NCBI GenBank assembly: GCA_017306865.1
Contig: JAFKHH010000022.1
Location: forward strand, 62,001 to 126,000
Reading direction: 5' to 3'
DNA: 64,000 bases
Source: Filimonas sp.
GTDB lineage: Bacteria; Bacteroidota; Bacteroidia; Chitinophagales; Chitinophagaceae
Below are positions 34,085 through 43,951 of this stretch, one piece after another; position 1 is the stretch's first letter; the number at the start of each line of letters is the position of its first letter. The position numbers were made by a program, and so were the translations under genes. Under the pieces are notes generated by a model. That model searched no databases. It was not told the origin of the DNA and was given only the letters and a program-made list of their open reading frames with translations.

Positions 34085-35233
34085 ATGTTTGTCAAATTGC
34101 TTTTACTATCGTTTGCTGTATGCGTGTTCTCTTTTGGGTATGCACAAAATCCATGTTCGGTTAAAATTTTATTACCTAAACAATTACAGGCGAAAAAAGT
34201 AACTTTTACTTTTTTCAATGGGAAAAAGAAAAAACAATGGGATGTAACTAACAAACAGTCAAATATTACATTTTCAGATAGTCTTTTTGTAAAGTATGGA
34301 AGTGTAAAAATTAGTATTGACTCCAATAAATTAAATGTTTACCCAGGGACATATCATTCTTTTTTCATTCTGCAGGGTAACTCTCTTATTGATCTATCTC
34401 ATTATTATAAAAGGGAAGGATATGCTTTTCTACAATCAAGTTCGAAAAACGCAATGAGTATAGACACAGAAATGGTGGGATTCCTGTCTTGTGCAGAGAA
34501 AGAACAGGAAAAATATATTCAATATTGCAAATCCCCTGAAGGATTAGATCTTGATTCTGTAAGGTTATATAATGAACCTGTTCTTGCGAAGCAGTTGTCT
34601 TTTTTGAAAGACAGCTTGAAAGGTGAGGCTACCGAATATATTGCACTTGAACTTTTCAGAACCTTCCTTGCGCCAAACATGAACTATGAAGCAAGGAAGG
34701 TGGAGGATTTTTATAACACATTTTTCTCGGCAGAGTTAAAGAAAACTGATGCAGGGAAAAACGCCAGGGATATTGTAAATGGAAGATTATTAGCCTCGCA
34801 GGATAGCGCCCAAGCGCCGCCTTTTTCAACAAAGGACATAACAGGTCAAATTCTTAGTTTTGGCGACCAGCCAGGTAAATTGATATTACTCAATTTTTGG
34901 TCGTCTTCCTGTGGTCCTTGTATAGCTGAAATGCCTGCTATAAGAGAAATAAGGGCACAATTTCCGAAGGAGGAATTAGAGGTGATCTCCGTTTCGGTTG
35001 ACAGGGATTCTACTGTTTTTATCAAATCCATTAAAAAGCACCAGATGAATTGGACGAATGTTTACCGGGACATGGATTTGATTGCTTTATTTGGTGGGGC
35101 GCAAGCAATACCGCAACTTTTCTTGATTAATAAAAAAGGCATGGTTGTGTATAATCGGGAAAGAAGTGCGGAAAATGATCCAGAGAAACTTACGACACTA
35201 AAAAGTATCATTGCCCATGAGTTACACCAATAA
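34085..35233 (+). CDS. TlpA-family thiol-disulfide oxidoreductase with N-terminal DUF
   Basis: A 382-residue secreted protein. Signal peptide MFVKLLLLSFAVCVFSFGYA; then a 220-residue region typical of Bacteroidota TlpA proteins (beta-rich DUF4369-like, then helical), then a thioredoxin fold from about 245: LILLNFWSSSCGPCIAEMPA with the redox pair C276-GP-C279, VISVSVDRDSTVF and the cis-Pro motif AIPQLFLIN. It likely reduces disulfides in envelope proteins. Base composition here is more AT-rich than in neighbouring genes, by eye. Its 3' end overlaps the convergent GNAT gene by 12 nt. Confidence 0.88.
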   Translation: MFVKLLLLSFAVCVFSFGYAQNPCSVKILLPKQLQAKKVTFTFFNGKKKKQWDVTNKQSNITFSDSLFVKYGSVKISIDSNKLNVYPGTYHSFFILQGNSLIDLSHYYKREGYAFLQSSSKNAMSIDTEMVGFLSCAEKEQEKYIQYCKSPEGLDLDSVRLYNEPVLAKQLSFLKDSLKGEATEYIALELFRTFLAPNMNYEARKVEDFYNTFFSAELKKTDAGKNARDIVNGRLLASQDSAQAPPFSTKDITGQILSFGDQPGKLILLNFWSSSCGPCIAEMPAIREIRAQFPKEELEVISVSVDRDSTVFIKSIKKHQMNWTNVYRDMDLIALFGGAQAIPQLFLINKKGMVVYNRERSAENDPEKLTTLKSIIAHELHQ

Positions 35234-35668
35234 CATCTTCACATGATCAATTCCATCCTCATCATATACCTCGCTACAACGGACAAAGCCGAATGAACCG
35301 TAGAATTTTTCCAGGTATAACTGTGCGCCGATCTTGATCGGGCCTTTTCCGAAAAGGCGATAGCAATGCGCAATAGATTCGGCGATCAATTGTTTGCCCG
35401 CGCCTGTGCCACGGTACGCCGGGTTGCTAACCACGCGGCCTATAGACATTTCATCATAGGTAACGCCGGGCGGTACAAGACGGGCATAGGCTACAATGGC
35501 GTCGCCATCCAGCAGCATCAGGTGGTGACAGGGCTGGTCATTATTATCCATGTCCAGGAATACACAGTTCTGTTCTACCACAAACACCTCGCTACGCACA
35601 CGTAGGATCTGGTATAACTCATCCACAGTCAAGTCGTTAAAGTGCTTCACTACCACACGGATATTCAT
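35222..35668 (-). CDS. GNAT N-acetyltransferase, ElaA-like
   Basis: A 148-residue GNAT protein. ELYQILRVRSEVFVVEQNCVF is the N-terminal ElaA signature; acetyl-CoA binding is at SIGRVVSNPAYRGTGAGKQL (R-G-T-G-A-G-K, motif A) followed by LYLEKFYGSFGF. Substrate unknown. On the minus strand a TATTTTTG box lies at 35706-35699, 31 nt before the ATG. Overlaps the TlpA-like gene tail-to-tail. Confidence 0.87.
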   Translation of the reverse strand: MNIRVVVKHFNDLTVDELYQILRVRSEVFVVEQNCVFLDMDNNDQPCHHLMLLDGDAIVAYARLVPPGVTYDEMSIGRVVSNPAYRGTGAGKQLIAESIAHCYRLFGKGPIKIGAQLYLEKFYGSFGFVRCSEVYDEDGIDHVKMLLV

Positions 35669-35798
35669 ATAGTTATTTTAATAGGTGAGAACAGGCTGCA
35701 AAAATAATCTCCACCTGCCAAAGGATAAAATCAGCCTGAAAATCGCTCTGATTGTCGGTGAAAAGGATAAATGGCCATTCCCATAAAAAGAATCCAGT

Positions 35799-35806
35799 TA
35801 TCTTTG
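35799..35806 (+). promoter_or_regulatory. -7 promoter box of the outer-membrane protein gene
   Basis: TATCTTTG followed by CGCC, 36 nt before the ATG; fits TAnnTTTG. No -33 TTTG at the usual distance. Confidence 0.5.
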
Positions 35807-35841
35807 CGCCGTTTATAACTCGAATAAGATTTATATCTACT

Positions 35842-36693
35842 ATGCGTAATTTAAAGACTGCCGGATTTGTTGTTGCATTGGCTTTTTTATTTCCACTTTT
35901 AGCTACCGCACAACAAGGTGAAAAGAAAGAAAAAAAAGAAAGGAAAGGAGAGTTTTATTTTTCGTGGGGCTACAACAAAGAATGGTACACGCGTAGCAAT
36001 GTAACCATTGATCAGCCAGAGCTTGGGAACAAATTCACAATGCGTAATGTTCGTGCGCATGATCACCCGGGATGGGATGAAGGCCTGTTTTCAAAAGCTA
36101 TTTCTATTCCTCAGTACAACTACCGTATAGGCTGGTTCTTCAACAGGAAGAAAGGCTGGGGTGTGGAGATCAACTTTGACCATACAAAATACATCATTGC
36201 AGACGGGCAATATGTGCATGTAACAGGTACAATGAATAATAAGCCCGTTGATGACAGGGTAACATTCAAGGAAAATCAAAATGCACACGCTGGAGATAGC
36301 AGCTCTTACTATTTTCTGAACAACGGCGCAAACTTTTTACTATTTAACATCGTTAAACGTTGGCACCTGTACAGCAACAAAAAAGAAACGGTGGTTATAG
36401 ATGGATTGACAAAAGCCGGTATAGGTCCTGTGATCCCGCACGTTGAGAATAAATTTTTCGATCAGCCGGGTAATGATCCTCATTTCCAGGTGGGCGGTTG
36501 GAACGTAGGTTTGGAAGGCGCAGTACGTACAACCTTCTTCAAATATGTTTACCTGGAGTATGCAAACAAACTTGACTACGCACGTTATTCCGGTTTGAAA
36601 ATATACAAAGGCAAAGCAAAGCAAGCTTTTGGTACATACGAAATGATCCTCAACCTCGGTGTTACATTCCCGATAGGAAAGAGAGAAGAGTAA
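35842..36693 (+). CDS. Outer-membrane beta-barrel-like hypothetical protein
   Basis: The start at 35842 gives the signal peptide MRNLKTAGFVVALAFLFPLL ending ATAQQ; codons upstream of it do not. After a Lys/Glu-rich spacer (GEKKEKKERKGE), the 240-residue remainder alternates short amphipathic strands with Tyr/Trp/Phe-rich turns (FYFSWGYNKEWY, YNYRIGWFFNRKKGWGVEINF, EMILNLGVTFPIG), as in small outer-membrane barrels. I do not recognise a named family. Monocistronic, with its own -7 box and terminator. Confidence 0.75.
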   Translation: MRNLKTAGFVVALAFLFPLLATAQQGEKKEKKERKGEFYFSWGYNKEWYTRSNVTIDQPELGNKFTMRNVRAHDHPGWDEGLFSKAISIPQYNYRIGWFFNRKKGWGVEINFDHTKYIIADGQYVHVTGTMNNKPVDDRVTFKENQNAHAGDSSSYYFLNNGANFLLFNIVKRWHLYSNKKETVVIDGLTKAGIGPVIPHVENKFFDQPGNDPHFQVGGWNVGLEGAVRTTFFKYVYLEYANKLDYARYSGLKIYKGKAKQAFGTYEMILNLGVTFPIGKREE

Positions 36694-36749
36694 TTCTATG
36701 TGTGATGTTAGATGTACGATGTAATTCTGCTCATCTAATTATAAATAAT

Positions 36750-36784
36750 AAAGAACCAGAAGTTGTTACAGCTTCTGGTTCTTT
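36750..36784. terminator. Bidirectional terminator hairpin
   Basis: AAAGAACCAGAAG and CTTCTGGTTCTTT, 13 perfect pairs, 9-nt loop. Lies between convergent genes. GATGTTAGATGTACGATG and its inverse (CATACATCTAACATCGTAC) flank it at about 36700-36720 and 36815-36838. Confidence 0.85.
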
Positions 36785-36841
36785 AACTATTAGGTATAAG
36801 CTATTATATTTTACATCATACATCTAACATCGTACATGTGA

Positions 36842-38194
36842 CTATCTTCCTACTCCCGGCACTACCGGCAGGCTTTCATTGCCTGATTCGGTTACGGATT
36901 GTATAGCGAAGAAATAATTGTCTTTAGAGTAAGGTAATTTTATTTCTGTAGCAGTCGTAAAAATCTTCTTTTGCCATACCGCGCTTGTTGTCTCACGCAT
37001 CATTACATAGTAGCCTTTCACTTTACCGGTAGCTGGTGCTTTCCAGTATAAGTAAGTTGAGTTAGTCAGGTTCTTTACATCCACCTTTACCTCTTGTGGC
37101 ATAGATGGTGCTTTAGCCAGGTTGGCTAACGTGGCAAGATTAACGCCTGTATTCTTGCGTAAATATTCAAAGTCCATAAACTCGGTGAGGTCACCATATT
37201 GTATATTGTTTTCCTTGCGTATATCCTGGTGCTGGTGATTATAGTTCTCATTCATTTCTGTCAGGCGCACGGCAGTAAAACCATTTTCTACAAATGGAGA
37301 ATGATCACCACCACGCAAAAAACGATCATTGCGATAGATCATCACTACCTCAAGATTATCTACATAGCGCTCACCCGTTTCTTTTACATAACGCGCCAGT
37401 TGCCTTGATGCACCATCATTTTCCAGTCCCATCTGGCGGATCATTTTTCCTTTCTTATCAAGATCAACAGCGGGAATACCTTCACTAAATACACGCAGCC
37501 GGGTATTGTCAATAATATTTGTTTCATTGCTGTTGTTGCTACCCATTATATCATTGTTCAGCATAGCCTCCACATTCCATGATTCCTTCTTTGCTTTGTT
37601 CGCCATAAATGTAGAGCCAAGCAATGATTGTTCTTCACCGCTTACAGTAACAAAAATAATCGTTGCAGGAAATGAATGTTTACTCATTACGCGCGCGCAC
37701 TCTATTACCGCCGCAGAGCCGCTGCCATCATCATTTGCCCCCGGCGCATCCTTCTCCCTGTCCATTACATCTGTACGCCGGCTATCTAAGTGACCACTTA
37801 TAATAAAGACACGCTTATCGTTCGGGTCTGTACCTTTTAATGTAGCTACCACATTGCCCAGCAACGTAGGCGCATCTACACGCTTGCCATCTGCGGCAAT
37901 AGTAGTTGTATCAATAAATGCAGAAAGCCTGCCGTTGGATTGTGGTGCAAATGATTGGAACTTCTGTAACACCCAATTACGTGCGGCACCTATACCCCTT
38001 TTAGTGCCGGACTGTGCACTGAGTGTATTACGTGTGCCAAAGCTTACGAGTGATTGGATATAGGACTGTAATGAATCGGATGAAATCTCTTTCACCATTT
38101 GTTCTATCTCTGCATCGCGTTGTATAATTGTTTGTGATCTGCCTTGTGTATAAACCAGCATAGCAAATGCTGCAATACAAATAGATTTTCTCAT
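36842..38194 (-). CDS. M28-family zinc metallopeptidase with C-terminal FN3-like domain
   Basis: A 450-residue secreted aminopeptidase-like enzyme. Signal peptide about residues 1-20 from the start at 38194 (MRKSICIAAFAMLVYTQGRS). Zinc-site motifs of family M28 are SGHLDSR (His135), GANDDGSG (Asp155), SGEEQSLLGS (Glu187 catalytic and Glu188 ligand), NNDIMGSNN (Asp) and a late His near NENYNHQHQD. After the peptidase domain, residues about 360-445 form an FN3-like module (VDVKNLTNSTYLYWKAP, YYVMMRETTSAVWQK). Probably secreted or periplasmic, releasing amino acids from peptides. Leader carries no recognisable box. Confidence 0.9.
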   Translation of the reverse strand: MRKSICIAAFAMLVYTQGRSQTIIQRDAEIEQMVKEISSDSLQSYIQSLVSFGTRNTLSAQSGTKRGIGAARNWVLQKFQSFAPQSNGRLSAFIDTTTIAADGKRVDAPTLLGNVVATLKGTDPNDKRVFIISGHLDSRRTDVMDREKDAPGANDDGSGSAAVIECARVMSKHSFPATIIFVTVSGEEQSLLGSTFMANKAKKESWNVEAMLNNDIMGSNNSNETNIIDNTRLRVFSEGIPAVDLDKKGKMIRQMGLENDGASRQLARYVKETGERYVDNLEVVMIYRNDRFLRGGDHSPFVENGFTAVRLTEMNENYNHQHQDIRKENNIQYGDLTEFMDFEYLRKNTGVNLATLANLAKAPSMPQEVKVDVKNLTNSTYLYWKAPATGKVKGYYVMMRETTSAVWQKKIFTTATEIKLPYSKDNYFFAIQSVTESGNESLPVVPGVGR

Positions 38195-38419
38195 GTAGTG
38201 TAATGATTGAATCTTAAAGATAACCAACGGGTAATAAAGAAAATGTATTCATTCAAACTTCTCGGCGAGATGCCGCAAATGGATTGCGGGCTTGTGCTGT
38301 TTTATGTAGATGGGAAGAAAAATATTCAATCCACTTATTTATACCTGTTGAAAAAATTATTTCTTTATTATCATTTTATTTCTAATTTGGTGGAGTAACG
38401 CACATGATTCCTTGCTATA
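38195..38419. other. Intergenic gap between the divergent M28 peptidase and sigma factor genes
   Basis: AT-rich; contains a short hairpin CGGCGAGATGCCGC and a stretch TAATTTGGTGGAG that only partly resembles the -7 consensus. No repeat family and no gene. Confidence 0.5.
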
Positions 38420-39004
38420 ATGCTATCTGCTGAACTGATAAAAGCCACAATAAACGTTGCTGAAAACGATGACCAGTCTTCGTTCCAGGTAATATTTCGT
38501 CACTTCTTTCCGGGTCTGCTTTCCTTCGCTGAGTCTTATATGAAGAACAGGATGTTTGCAGAGGAAGTAGTGGAGGATGTGTTCATTAAATTGTGGGAAG
38601 GAAGAAAAATGTTGCCCGCCATCAAGAACCTCAACTATTATTTATATGTAGCCACCAAGCATGCTGCTATCAACTATCTTGAAAAGAACCGGAGAAATAA
38701 TAAACGTTTCGACATTGAGGAGTTGGAAGAAGAAGCATTGCATTTCCGCTACACACCAGAAGACGCACTGATCTCCAGCGAAGCGCTAAGAGAGATTGAG
38801 CACGCCATCAATACATTGCCAACAAAGTGCCGTCTCATATTCCGTCTTATTAAAGAAGAAGGGCTTCGTTACAAAGAAGTTGCCGAGCTACTAGGCATCT
38901 CCATTAAAACGGTTGAAAATCAAATGACCATTGCACTGCAAAAGATCACCTCGCAAGTAGCGCATATAGTGCCGATGAGGAAAATTGGCGGGCGTGAATC
39001 GTAA
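38420..39004 (+). CDS. ECF RNA polymerase sigma factor (Bacteroidota PUL type)
   Basis: A 194-residue sigma-70 family ECF factor. Region 2 spans about residues 25-90 (FFPGLLSFAESYMKNRMFAEEVVEDVFIKLWEGRK, quoted in part: AEEVVEDVFIKLWEG) and region 4 about 125-180 (LPTKCRLIFRLIKEEGLRYKE; then EVAELLGISIKTVENQ, the helix-turn-helix). It pairs with the FecR-like anti-sigma encoded next, as in FecI/FecR surface signalling: a polysaccharide bound at the SusC receptor would release it to transcribe the SusC/D genes. Confidence 0.93.
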   Translation: MLSAELIKATINVAENDDQSSFQVIFRHFFPGLLSFAESYMKNRMFAEEVVEDVFIKLWEGRKMLPAIKNLNYYLYVATKHAAINYLEKNRRNNKRFDIEELEEEALHFRYTPEDALISSEALREIEHAINTLPTKCRLIFRLIKEEGLRYKEVAELLGISIKTVENQMTIALQKITSQVAHIVPMRKIGGRES

Positions 39005-39201
39005 ATCGATAATCGGCAATAATTACTTTACAATATTTTTCGAAGATTCAAATTACCATAACTGACTAGTTATTAACTCGTTTGCCTATTCACGATTGCC
39101 GATTCTCGTCTCACGAAAAAAATAAATCAATTTTTTTTCTTTTGTTTTAGGGGTATCCTCAAAAAAAACTGCCTTTATATAGTCAGGTAGTCAATTTATT
39201 T
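39005..39201. repeat. CACGATTCACG-family inverted repeat between sigma and FecR genes
   Basis: GTAAATCGATAATCGGCAAT on the left and TTCACGATTGCCGATTCTCG on the right are partial reverse complements (ATAATCGGCAAT/ATTGCCGATT). A GGGGTATCC tract follows. Confidence 0.6.
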
Positions 39202-40305
39202 ATGACACAGAACAGATTGTCCGATCTTATTGCAAAAAAGAAAGCCGGTGAAATCTCGCCTTCAGAGCTGATAGAATTGAATGCGCTGCTGAAAGGAGAT
39301 GAGACCGCTGGCGAAATGCTGGCTACAATTGATACAATCTGGAACGTCCCTCTCGAAAACGATTTTAGTAGCGACAGCTATCTTAATGACAGATGGCAAT
39401 CATTGAACAGTAAGCTGTTTAAGGAAGAAGTAAAGCCCGAAGAAATAAAGAAAAGAAACGTGGTAAAGTTATTTACCCGTTATGCTGCAGTAGCTGCTTG
39501 TGCAGCGGCTGTTGTAGTAGGCAGTTGGGCTGCTTTCCGTTATTTCAGTGCGCATGAAGCACCTAAGCAAAATATTGTTTCTACAAAAAATGGGTCACGT
39601 TCTAAGATAGAGTTGCCAGATGGTACACAAGTATGGTTAAATGCCGGTAGTAAACTGATTTATAACGAGGCTTATGGTAAAGAACTGAGAGAAGTAAAAC
39701 TGATCGGCGAAGCGTTCTTTGATGTAACGAAAGATGCTGAACATCCATTTGTGATACATGCAAATGAGATGAACATAAAAGTTTTAGGCACTGCATTTAA
39801 TGTGCGTGCTTACCCGGATGATAAGAGAACTGAAGCAGCTTTGTTACGGGGTTTGATTGAGGTTTCTTTCAACGGGCGGCCTTCGGACAGGTTATACCTG
39901 AAGCCAAATGAAAAAATATCTGTAATGAATGGAGAGATCCAAAAGATGGATTTGAATAACAATATCATTGCTGATACCAAACATCCGGTAAACAGGAATG
40001 CGGATGAGCCACTTATTGCATTCTCTAAAATTTCTTACGAGTCACCAACAGATAGCACCATATTAGAAACGGCCTGGGTAAAAAATAAATTCATATTCAG
40101 AAACAAAAGCTTTGAAGAACTATCGCGCGATATGGAGCGCTGGTACAATGTGAGTTTTGACTTTAAAGATAGCCTGATCCTGCAAAAGCACTTTACCGGA
40201 TCATTCTATCATGAGTCTGTGATCGAAGCGCTGGAAATATTGAGATTATCTTATCCATTCCATTATAAAGTAAATAAGACTACAAACTCAATCACTATTG
40301 AGTAG
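39202..40305 (+). CDS. FecR-family anti-sigma factor (transmembrane)
   Basis: A 367-residue sigma regulator. The N-terminal 85 residues form the cytoplasmic sigma-binding part; one transmembrane helix lies at about 93-113 (RYAAVAACAAAVVVGSWAAF); the periplasmic FecR domain holds SKIELPDGTQVWLNAGSKL, LIGEAFFDVTKD and MNIKVLGTAFNVRAYPDD; and a C-terminal DUF4974 domain (about 290-365) ends FHYKVNKTTNSITIE. It senses the TonB receptor's STN domain in the periplasm and controls the ECF sigma factor encoded upstream. Confidence 0.94.
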   Translation: MTQNRLSDLIAKKKAGEISPSELIELNALLKGDETAGEMLATIDTIWNVPLENDFSSDSYLNDRWQSLNSKLFKEEVKPEEIKKRNVVKLFTRYAAVAACAAAVVVGSWAAFRYFSAHEAPKQNIVSTKNGSRSKIELPDGTQVWLNAGSKLIYNEAYGKELREVKLIGEAFFDVTKDAEHPFVIHANEMNIKVLGTAFNVRAYPDDKRTEAALLRGLIEVSFNGRPSDRLYLKPNEKISVMNGEIQKMDLNNNIIADTKHPVNRNADEPLIAFSKISYESPTDSTILETAWVKNKFIFRNKSFEELSRDMERWYNVSFDFKDSLILQKHFTGSFYHESVIEALEILRLSYPFHYKVNKTTNSITIE

Positions 40306-40395
40306 CCAAAATATCACTGACGCCATATGACTATTACTAACTAAAAACGATTGCCCATGAGTTCCCCAACTTAACCACCATACCATAAAAACATA

Positions 40396-40424
40396 AACGG
40401 GAAATGCTGCGAACATTCCCCGTT
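40396..40424. promoter_or_regulatory. Hairpin between FecR and SusC genes
   Basis: AACGGGAAATG and CATTCCCCGTT pair at 10 of 11 positions around a 7-nt loop, 84 nt before the SusC start. Without a T run it is not a classic terminator; it may be an mRNA processing or attenuation site. Confidence 0.4.
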
Positions 40425-40508
40425 GGAAAGACAGTTTACTAAAGGCCACGCTCTTTTTGGAAGGAGGGTAGTGACCTCTATTATCTAAACCGTAATCAAA
40501 ACTAAATT

Positions 40509-43500
40509 ATGAAAAAAAATCAACTGGAATGTGCTTTTTCCAGGAAAAGCATGTTGTGGAAAATAACTGTGCTTATGAAGTTGACTTTGATCCTGACACT
40601 TGCCTTTTGCCTGAATGCCTCAGCCAGGTTGCATTCACAAACCACACTAAGCCTGAAGGTACGCCAGATGCCGCTTAGCAAAGTATTTCTTGAGATAGAA
40701 CAAAAGACGAACTATCGTTTTCTTTTCAACAATGAGTCCATTCCTGTAAACAAAATGGTGGACCTCGACATTAAGAATGAGCAGATCAACAAAGTATTAG
40801 ATAAAATTTTATCTAATACCTCGCTCACATACAGAATGATCGACGACAATGTGATCGTGATCATGTCTGCCGAAGCACAAAAAGAAAAGATCAAAGGCCG
40901 TGTTACAGACAGTAAAGGCCAGCCTGTACAAGGTGTATCGGTAGTAGAAAAAGGTACTTCTAACGGAGCTGTTACAGATAACGATGGCTGGGTAACACTA
41001 AACGTAAACAGTGCTGAAACCGCGGTGCTGGAACTAAGCGCCTTAAACTACCAGGTTGCCAACTATGCTTTACAAGGTAAAACAGAATTTTCTGTAGCGC
41101 TAAAAGATGCGGTTGCAGGCCTGGACGAAATAGTAGTGATTGGTTATGGCTCACAAAAAAGAAGTAACGTAACTGCTGCTGTTTCATCTGTAAAAGCAGA
41201 CCAGATTGCTACAACTTCTGCGGGCCGCATAGACCAGGCATTACAAGGCAGAACACCCGGTGTAACTGTATTGCCGGCTTCAGGCTCTCCTGGCAGCGGT
41301 ATGAAAATAAATATCAGGGGTGTTGGTACAAACGGATCTGCAGACCCTTTGTATATAGTAGATGGTGTGCGCGCTGGCGGTATTGAATACTTAGATCCCT
41401 CCGAAATAGCAACCATAGATGTACTGAAAGATGCATCAGCCGCTATTTATGGTATGGACGGTGCAAATGGTGTAATTATTATTACCACAAAAATGGGTAA
41501 GAAAAATTCATCAGAGATCACTTACAACATGCAGTATGCGCAGCAGTCTGTAGGTAAGAAAATGAAAATGATGAATGCGCAGGAATACCAGCAATACCTG
41601 ACAGCATCTGGTACACCGGGCGGCCCAACTGCTGCGGATGCAGCAAAGGTTGGCAACGGTACAAACTGGATGGACCAGGTATTTCAGACAGCGCCTTTAA
41701 TGCGCCATACATTGGCATTTAGCGGTGGCGGAGATAAAGGCACCTACCTCGTAGATGGTACCTACTTTACACAGGATGGTATTATTGGCGGAAGCAAAGC
41801 AAAATTTGACCGCTATACAGTACGTGTAAATACAGAAAATAAATTAAGATCATGGTTGACTGTAGGTGAAAGATTGTCTTACGCCAACTTCAAAAAACAA
41901 GGTATTGCAGAAGATAACGAGTTCGGTTCTGTATTAAGCAGCGCCATCGTATTCGATCCGCTTACGCCAACTGTATATACCGGCGCATTATCTACACGCG
42001 CACAAAATGCGTTGAACGCTGGTAACACACTGGTAAAAGATGATGCAGGCCGTTACTACGGTATTTCTGATTACATCTTTGGTGAATATGGCAATCCATT
42101 GGCAATGATGCAGACAACACATGGCAACACCATACAAAACAAAATAGTTGGTAATGCGTATGTAAATATTGAGCCAATCAAAGACCTCGTTATTACATCC
42201 CGTTTTGGCATAGATGCCGCTTTCCAAAAGCAACATAGCTGGACACCTACTTTCTGGTATTCCCCTGAAAAGCTGAATACAGTAGCCGGTGGTGCAGATC
42301 GCCAGGATAACTGGTTTAGCTGGCAGTGGGAAAACTTCGCTACTTACAGCAGGAAGTTTCATGACCATGCATTCAGCCTACTTGGTGGTATGTCTATCCG
42401 TAAAAGCACATGGAACTATGTGGGAGGTTCTTTCTCCGGCTTGTTTAGAGAAAGCGATGCATTTTCCTATGCCGACTTTACACCAGATACACAAGACAGA
42501 ATTGGTAGCAATGCAACTGCTACTACACAGGCATCATTCTATGGCCGTGTAAGCTATGACTATAAAGGAAAATATTTAATACAGGCATTAGTAAGAAGAG
42601 ATGCCTCTTCAGATTTTGCTGATGGACACAAGTGGGCTACTTTCCCATTCGTATCAGGGGGCTGGGTAGCATCTAACGAAGGTTTTTATTCTTCAGGCCT
42701 TGCTAACGTAATGAACTACTTAAAACTGCGTGCAAGCTGGGGTAAAAATGGTAGCAGCTTAAACGTAGGCCCAGGTAAATGGCAAAACTCCATCTCTACA
42801 GCGCCTCCGGGTTATCCTGACGCAAGCGGTACATACCTGATCGGAGCAGCTCCGTCAAACCTGCCTAACCCAGACCTGACATGGGAAGTGAGTGAGCAAA
42901 CAGACTTTGGTGTTGATATGGCATTTCTCAGCAACAAACTGAGCGTTACTATTGACTATTATAAAAAGACAACAAAGAACCTCTTAACTCCTGGTGGTGG
43001 TGTTACACCACTGTTTGCAGGTAATACATTGAACGTTGTAAACAGTGGTAATGTATTGAACAGAGGCTGGGAGTTTGACGTATCATACCGCGGTGGTAAA
43101 CAAAAAGGGTTCCACTATGAAATAGGCGGTAACCTCTCTACTATTCATAATGAAGTACTTTCTATCAACCAGTTTGTAAGCCAGTTAAATGGCGCAGGTG
43201 TTGGTACGGGCTGGACAGCATCCATCTTCAAACCGGGCAACCCTATCTGGTACTTTAGCGGCTATAAAACAAATGGCATTTTCCAGAACCAGGCACAGAT
43301 CAACGATTACCTGGCTAAAACCGGTATCACAGGCTATTCACCAAAACCAGGTGACCCGATTGTACAGGATGTGAATGGTGATAAACAAATAAGTCCTGCC
43401 GACCAGACATACATTGGTAATCCACATCCAAACTTCGTATATGGTTTTCGTGTAAACCTTGCGTACAAAGGCTTTGATCTGATCGCATTCTTACAGGGCC

Positions 43501-43910
43501 AGTCTGGCAACGATATCCTGATGGGCTTCAACCGTACGGACCGTCCTACTGCCAACAAGCCTGAATTTTTCTATAACGATCGCTGGACTGGCGATGGCAG
43601 CACCAACAAATGGTTTGCGCCAAACACAAGCAGCATCTATGTGTACAATAGTGACATGATGATCTTCAAAGGCTCTTATGCACGTATCCGTCAATTACAA
43701 TTAGGTTATACGTTCCCTAAATCACTAATGGATAAAGCATACCTGCATAATGTAAGAGTATATGTTTCATTGGATGACTTTTTCACGTTCACAAAATATC
43801 CAGGGCTGGATCCGGAAGCGGGTAGTTCAAAAGACAACAGCCTCGGTATAGACAGAGGTGTTTATCCTATTCCAAGGAAAGCGATGGTAGGCTTAACATT
43901 AAGCTTCTAA
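40509..43910 (+). CDS. SusC/RagA-type TonB-linked receptor with STN domain
   Basis: A 1133-residue outer-membrane importer. After a long signal region (about 1-45), an STN signalling domain occupies about 46-120 (LSLKVRQMPLSKVFLEIEQK, NNVIVIM-like end DDNVIVIM), then a CarboxypepD_reg-like domain (about 128-205, GRVTDSKGQPVQGVSVVEKG), the conserved SusC segment DEIVVIGYGSQKRSNVTAAV (about 208-227), a plug (ADPLYIVDGVRAGG, GMDGANGVIIITTK) and the barrel, ending PIPRKAMVGLTLSF. The STN domain is what couples it to the FecR/ECF pair. With the following SusD it imports an oligosaccharide, probably beta-glucan, given the GH3/GH16 genes. Confidence 0.95.
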   Translation: MKKNQLECAFSRKSMLWKITVLMKLTLILTLAFCLNASARLHSQTTLSLKVRQMPLSKVFLEIEQKTNYRFLFNNESIPVNKMVDLDIKNEQINKVLDKILSNTSLTYRMIDDNVIVIMSAEAQKEKIKGRVTDSKGQPVQGVSVVEKGTSNGAVTDNDGWVTLNVNSAETAVLELSALNYQVANYALQGKTEFSVALKDAVAGLDEIVVIGYGSQKRSNVTAAVSSVKADQIATTSAGRIDQALQGRTPGVTVLPASGSPGSGMKINIRGVGTNGSADPLYIVDGVRAGGIEYLDPSEIATIDVLKDASAAIYGMDGANGVIIITTKMGKKNSSEITYNMQYAQQSVGKKMKMMNAQEYQQYLTASGTPGGPTAADAAKVGNGTNWMDQVFQTAPLMRHTLAFSGGGDKGTYLVDGTYFTQDGIIGGSKAKFDRYTVRVNTENKLRSWLTVGERLSYANFKKQGIAEDNEFGSVLSSAIVFDPLTPTVYTGALSTRAQNALNAGNTLVKDDAGRYYGISDYIFGEYGNPLAMMQTTHGNTIQNKIVGNAYVNIEPIKDLVITSRFGIDAAFQKQHSWTPTFWYSPEKLNTVAGGADRQDNWFSWQWENFATYSRKFHDHAFSLLGGMSIRKSTWNYVGGSFSGLFRESDAFSYADFTPDTQDRIGSNATATTQASFYGRVSYDYKGKYLIQALVRRDASSDFADGHKWATFPFVSGGWVASNEGFYSSGLANVMNYLKLRASWGKNGSSLNVGPGKWQNSISTAPPGYPDASGTYLIGAAPSNLPNPDLTWEVSEQTDFGVDMAFLSNKLSVTIDYYKKTTKNLLTPGGGVTPLFAGNTLNVVNSGNVLNRGWEFDVSYRGGKQKGFHYEIGGNLSTIHNEVLSINQFVSQLNGAGVGTGWTASIFKPGNPIWYFSGYKTNGIFQNQAQINDYLAKTGITGYSPKPGDPIVQDVNGDKQISPADQTYIGNPHPNFVYGFRVNLAYKGFDLIAFLQGQSGNDILMGFNRTDRPTANKPEFFYNDRWTGDGSTNKWFAPNTSSIYVYNSDMMIFKGSYARIRQLQLGYTFPKSLMDKAYLHNVRVYVSLDDFFTFTKYPGLDPEAGSSKDNSLGIDRGVYPIPRKAMVGLTLSF

Positions 43911-43951
43911 TCGGCAGTGTATTTATCTATTGAATTATTAAACATTACGTG

